Shown here: positions 13,938 through 15,341 of the stretch, piece after piece
Layout of the letters: each line of letters opens with the position of its first letter
How positions within the stretch are numbered: position 1 is the first letter of the stretch
Source of the DNA: Opitutia bacterium UBA5964
GTDB taxonomy: Bacteria; Verrucomicrobiota; Verrucomicrobiia; Opitutales; Coraliomargaritaceae
NCBI GenBank assembly: GCA_002430605.1
Contig: DJBY01000005.1
Span: 18,702-34,042 of the forward strand
DNA length: 15,341 nt
Reading direction: 5' to 3'
Position numbers and translations under genes: made by a program
The notes under the pieces: generated by a model
Database searches by the model: none
What the model saw: only the letters and a program-made list of their open reading frames with translations
What the model was told of the DNA's origin: nothing

Positions 13938-15317
13938 ATGAACTTAAAACTCCCAGCTCTTTCCCGACGCGACTTCCTAGCCAAGTCCACCCTCGGCGCG
14001 GGCCTCGTGCTAGGCGCGCCCTCGATTCTACGCGCCAAACAAGCTGGCGCACCCGCCGACGACATTCGCGTCGGCTTCATCGGTTGCGGCAAGCAACACG
14101 AAGTGCTGTTCAACGCGATGGTCAACATCCCGGGGATCCGCTATGTCGCTGCCTGCGATATTATGAAAGCCCGCGTCGGCCGTACCTTTTCGACTATCAA
14201 GTCACGCTTCGACACCAACATCAACCGCTACCTCGATGCCGAGGAGATGCTCGAAAAAGAAGAGCTCGATGCGGTGTTTGTCGCCACTCCTGACTTTTGG
14301 CACGCACCACACACCATCATGGCACTCGAAGCCGGTTGTGATGTGTATTGCGAAAAGATGATGTCCAACACCCTGGAAGGCGCGCGCAGTATGGTCGCCG
14401 CAATGGATCGCACTGGTAAACTTTGTCAAATCGGCCACCAGCGCCGCAGTAATCCGCGCTACCGCTACACACTGGAGCAGCTCATTCAAAAGGAGAAAAT
14501 TTGTGGCCAAATCGTCAATATCAACGGCCAGTGGAATCGCGCGCTCAGCTCATCTCAAGACATCGTATCCAAACCATCAATCCTGCCAGACGCTGAAACA
14601 CTGCGGATGGCCGGCTTCAATCTGGGCGCGGATCACGAACTGTCACTCGACGAACTGCGCCATCGCTTTTTGAATTGGCGCTTTTACACCGCGCTCTCGG
14701 GTGGACCAATCTCCGACCTAGGCGCCCACCAAATCGACATTTTCAATTGGTACCTTGGCTGCCAGCCAACTTCGCTAATGGCATCCGGAGGTCGCAGCTA
14801 CTTCAAAGATCGTGAGCACTTCGACAACGTAATGTGCATCTTCGACTATGATACCCCACAAGGTAATGTGCGCGCATTTTACCAAGTATTGACCACCACT
14901 AGTTCTGGCGGTGGTTATTACGAGTCCTTCATGGGCGCCGAAGGTACCATCAACATTTCTGAGCGCGAAGCCTACACCAAGATTTACAAAGAGTCGGGAG
15001 CCGATAGCGCTAAATGGGATAATCTGGTGAGCCGCGGTCTCCTCAAAAAAGAAGCCGCCGGCAAAGCCGCTGGTGGCGCTGATGCCATCGCCTCTTACGA
15101 GTCGGCACCACCTGACGAATATGCACTGCCTGGCGGCCTGAGCAAAGCACCGCACCAGCCGCATATCGAGAATTTCTTGGACACCATTCGTGGTAATGCC
15201 AAGCTGACCTGTGATGCACGCCATGCCCTCGAGTCCGAGGCGCCCATCTATTGGGTCAATCACGCAGCCAACACCCGAGAAACCATTCATTTCACCGACG
15301 AACATCTACACACTTAG
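13938..15317 (+). CDS. Tat-exported Gfo/Idh/MocA family oxidoreductase with EKM in place of EKP
   Basis: 459 residues. The N-terminus has a twin-arginine signal SRRDFLA (9-15), then a hydrophobic AGLVLGAPS region and an Ala-rich end. The Rossmann domain shows VGFIGCGKQ (45-53) and VFVATPDFWHAPH (113-125). The family EKP motif reads Glu-Lys-Met at 139-141: the Lys is kept but the Pro is replaced. The C-terminal domain has ISDLGAHQIDIFNW (258-271), so the Asp-x-Gly-x-His-x-x-Asp catalytic pattern is intact. The 459 residues are longer than usual because of inserts (about 205-240 and 365-400). It is probably an active, periplasmic, NAD(P)-containing sugar oxidoreductase of a different subfamily from the one at 4937-6223. 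It is the second gene of a plus-strand pair with the DoxX-like gene. No Shine-Dalgarno. Confidence 0.92.
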   Translation: MNLKLPALSRRDFLAKSTLGAGLVLGAPSILRAKQAGAPADDIRVGFIGCGKQHEVLFNAMVNIPGIRYVAACDIMKARVGRTFSTIKSRFDTNINRYLDAEEMLEKEELDAVFVATPDFWHAPHTIMALEAGCDVYCEKMMSNTLEGARSMVAAMDRTGKLCQIGHQRRSNPRYRYTLEQLIQKEKICGQIVNINGQWNRALSSSQDIVSKPSILPDAETLRMAGFNLGADHELSLDELRHRFLNWRFYTALSGGPISDLGAHQIDIFNWYLGCQPTSLMASGGRSYFKDREHFDNVMCIFDYDTPQGNVRAFYQVLTTTSSGGGYYESFMGAEGTINISEREAYTKIYKESGADSAKWDNLVSRGLLKKEAAGKAAGGADAIASYESAPPDEYALPGGLSKAPHQPHIENFLDTIRGNAKLTCDARHALESEAPIYWVNHAANTRETIHFTDEHLHT

Positions 15318-15341
15318 AGAAACTTGAGAGCTGAAACTTGA

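Noticed and set aside
1..15341. tRNA, rRNA, transposase or integrase genes
   Set aside because: None was recognised by reading both strands, and there is no sign of an insertion sequence or attachment site.

Overview
The window reads as chromosomal DNA of a Verrucomicrobiota-type bacterium, most likely in the Opitutae (Puniceicoccaceae/Coraliomargarita-like). This is inferred from gene content, with no taxonomic marker present: Tat-exported Gfo/Idh/MocA oxidoreductases, ThuA and DUF1080 (3-keto-disaccharide hydrolase-like) proteins, secreted HEAT and ankyrin proteins, a PAS-AraC regulator, and almost no Shine-Dalgarno sequences.

Layout. (1) 37-694, plus strand: a 57-residue Cys-rich FeoB-associated membrane protein, too short for usual ORF cut-offs, then a stand-alone GAF-domain protein. 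(2) 695-1014: a non-coding stretch between convergent genes, possibly a dispersed repeat. (3) 1015-12795, minus strand: ten tightly packed genes. In transcription order they are a PAS-AraC regulator, an MFS transporter, a cytoplasmic Gfo/Idh/MocA oxidoreductase, a secreted ankyrin protein, a secreted DUF1080 protein, a sugar-phosphate isomerase/epimerase-type TIM barrel, a Tat-exported Gfo/Idh/MocA oxidoreductase, a secreted HEAT-repeat protein, a TatA/E-type protein, and a ThuA-DUF1080 fusion. Gaps are 49 nt or less, and two junctions are 4-nt ATGA overlaps, until a strong intrinsic terminator just after tatA, which sets the fusion gene apart. (4) 12796-13399: an AT-rich 604-nt divergent control region with candidate promoters, three inverted repeats and a possible 33-codon ORF. 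(5) 13400-15317, plus strand: a DoxX-like four-helix membrane protein followed 19 nt later by a third Gfo/Idh/MocA protein with a Tat signal.

How the genes may work together (inference). The families match the oxidative 3-keto-glycoside route: a Gfo/Idh/MocA enzyme oxidises a sugar at C3, a DUF1080 protein cleaves the activated glycoside, and TIM-barrel isomerases/epimerases and further oxidoreductases return the product to central metabolism. Here oxidation and cleavage appear at least partly periplasmic (two Tat oxidoreductases, two secreted DUF1080 proteins), with MFS uptake and a cytoplasmic branch. A TatA-type protein encoded beside its probable Tat client is the most distinctive feature. 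The HEAT and ankyrin proteins may be periplasmic scaffolds, but nothing in the sequence proves this. The substrate cannot be told from the sequence.
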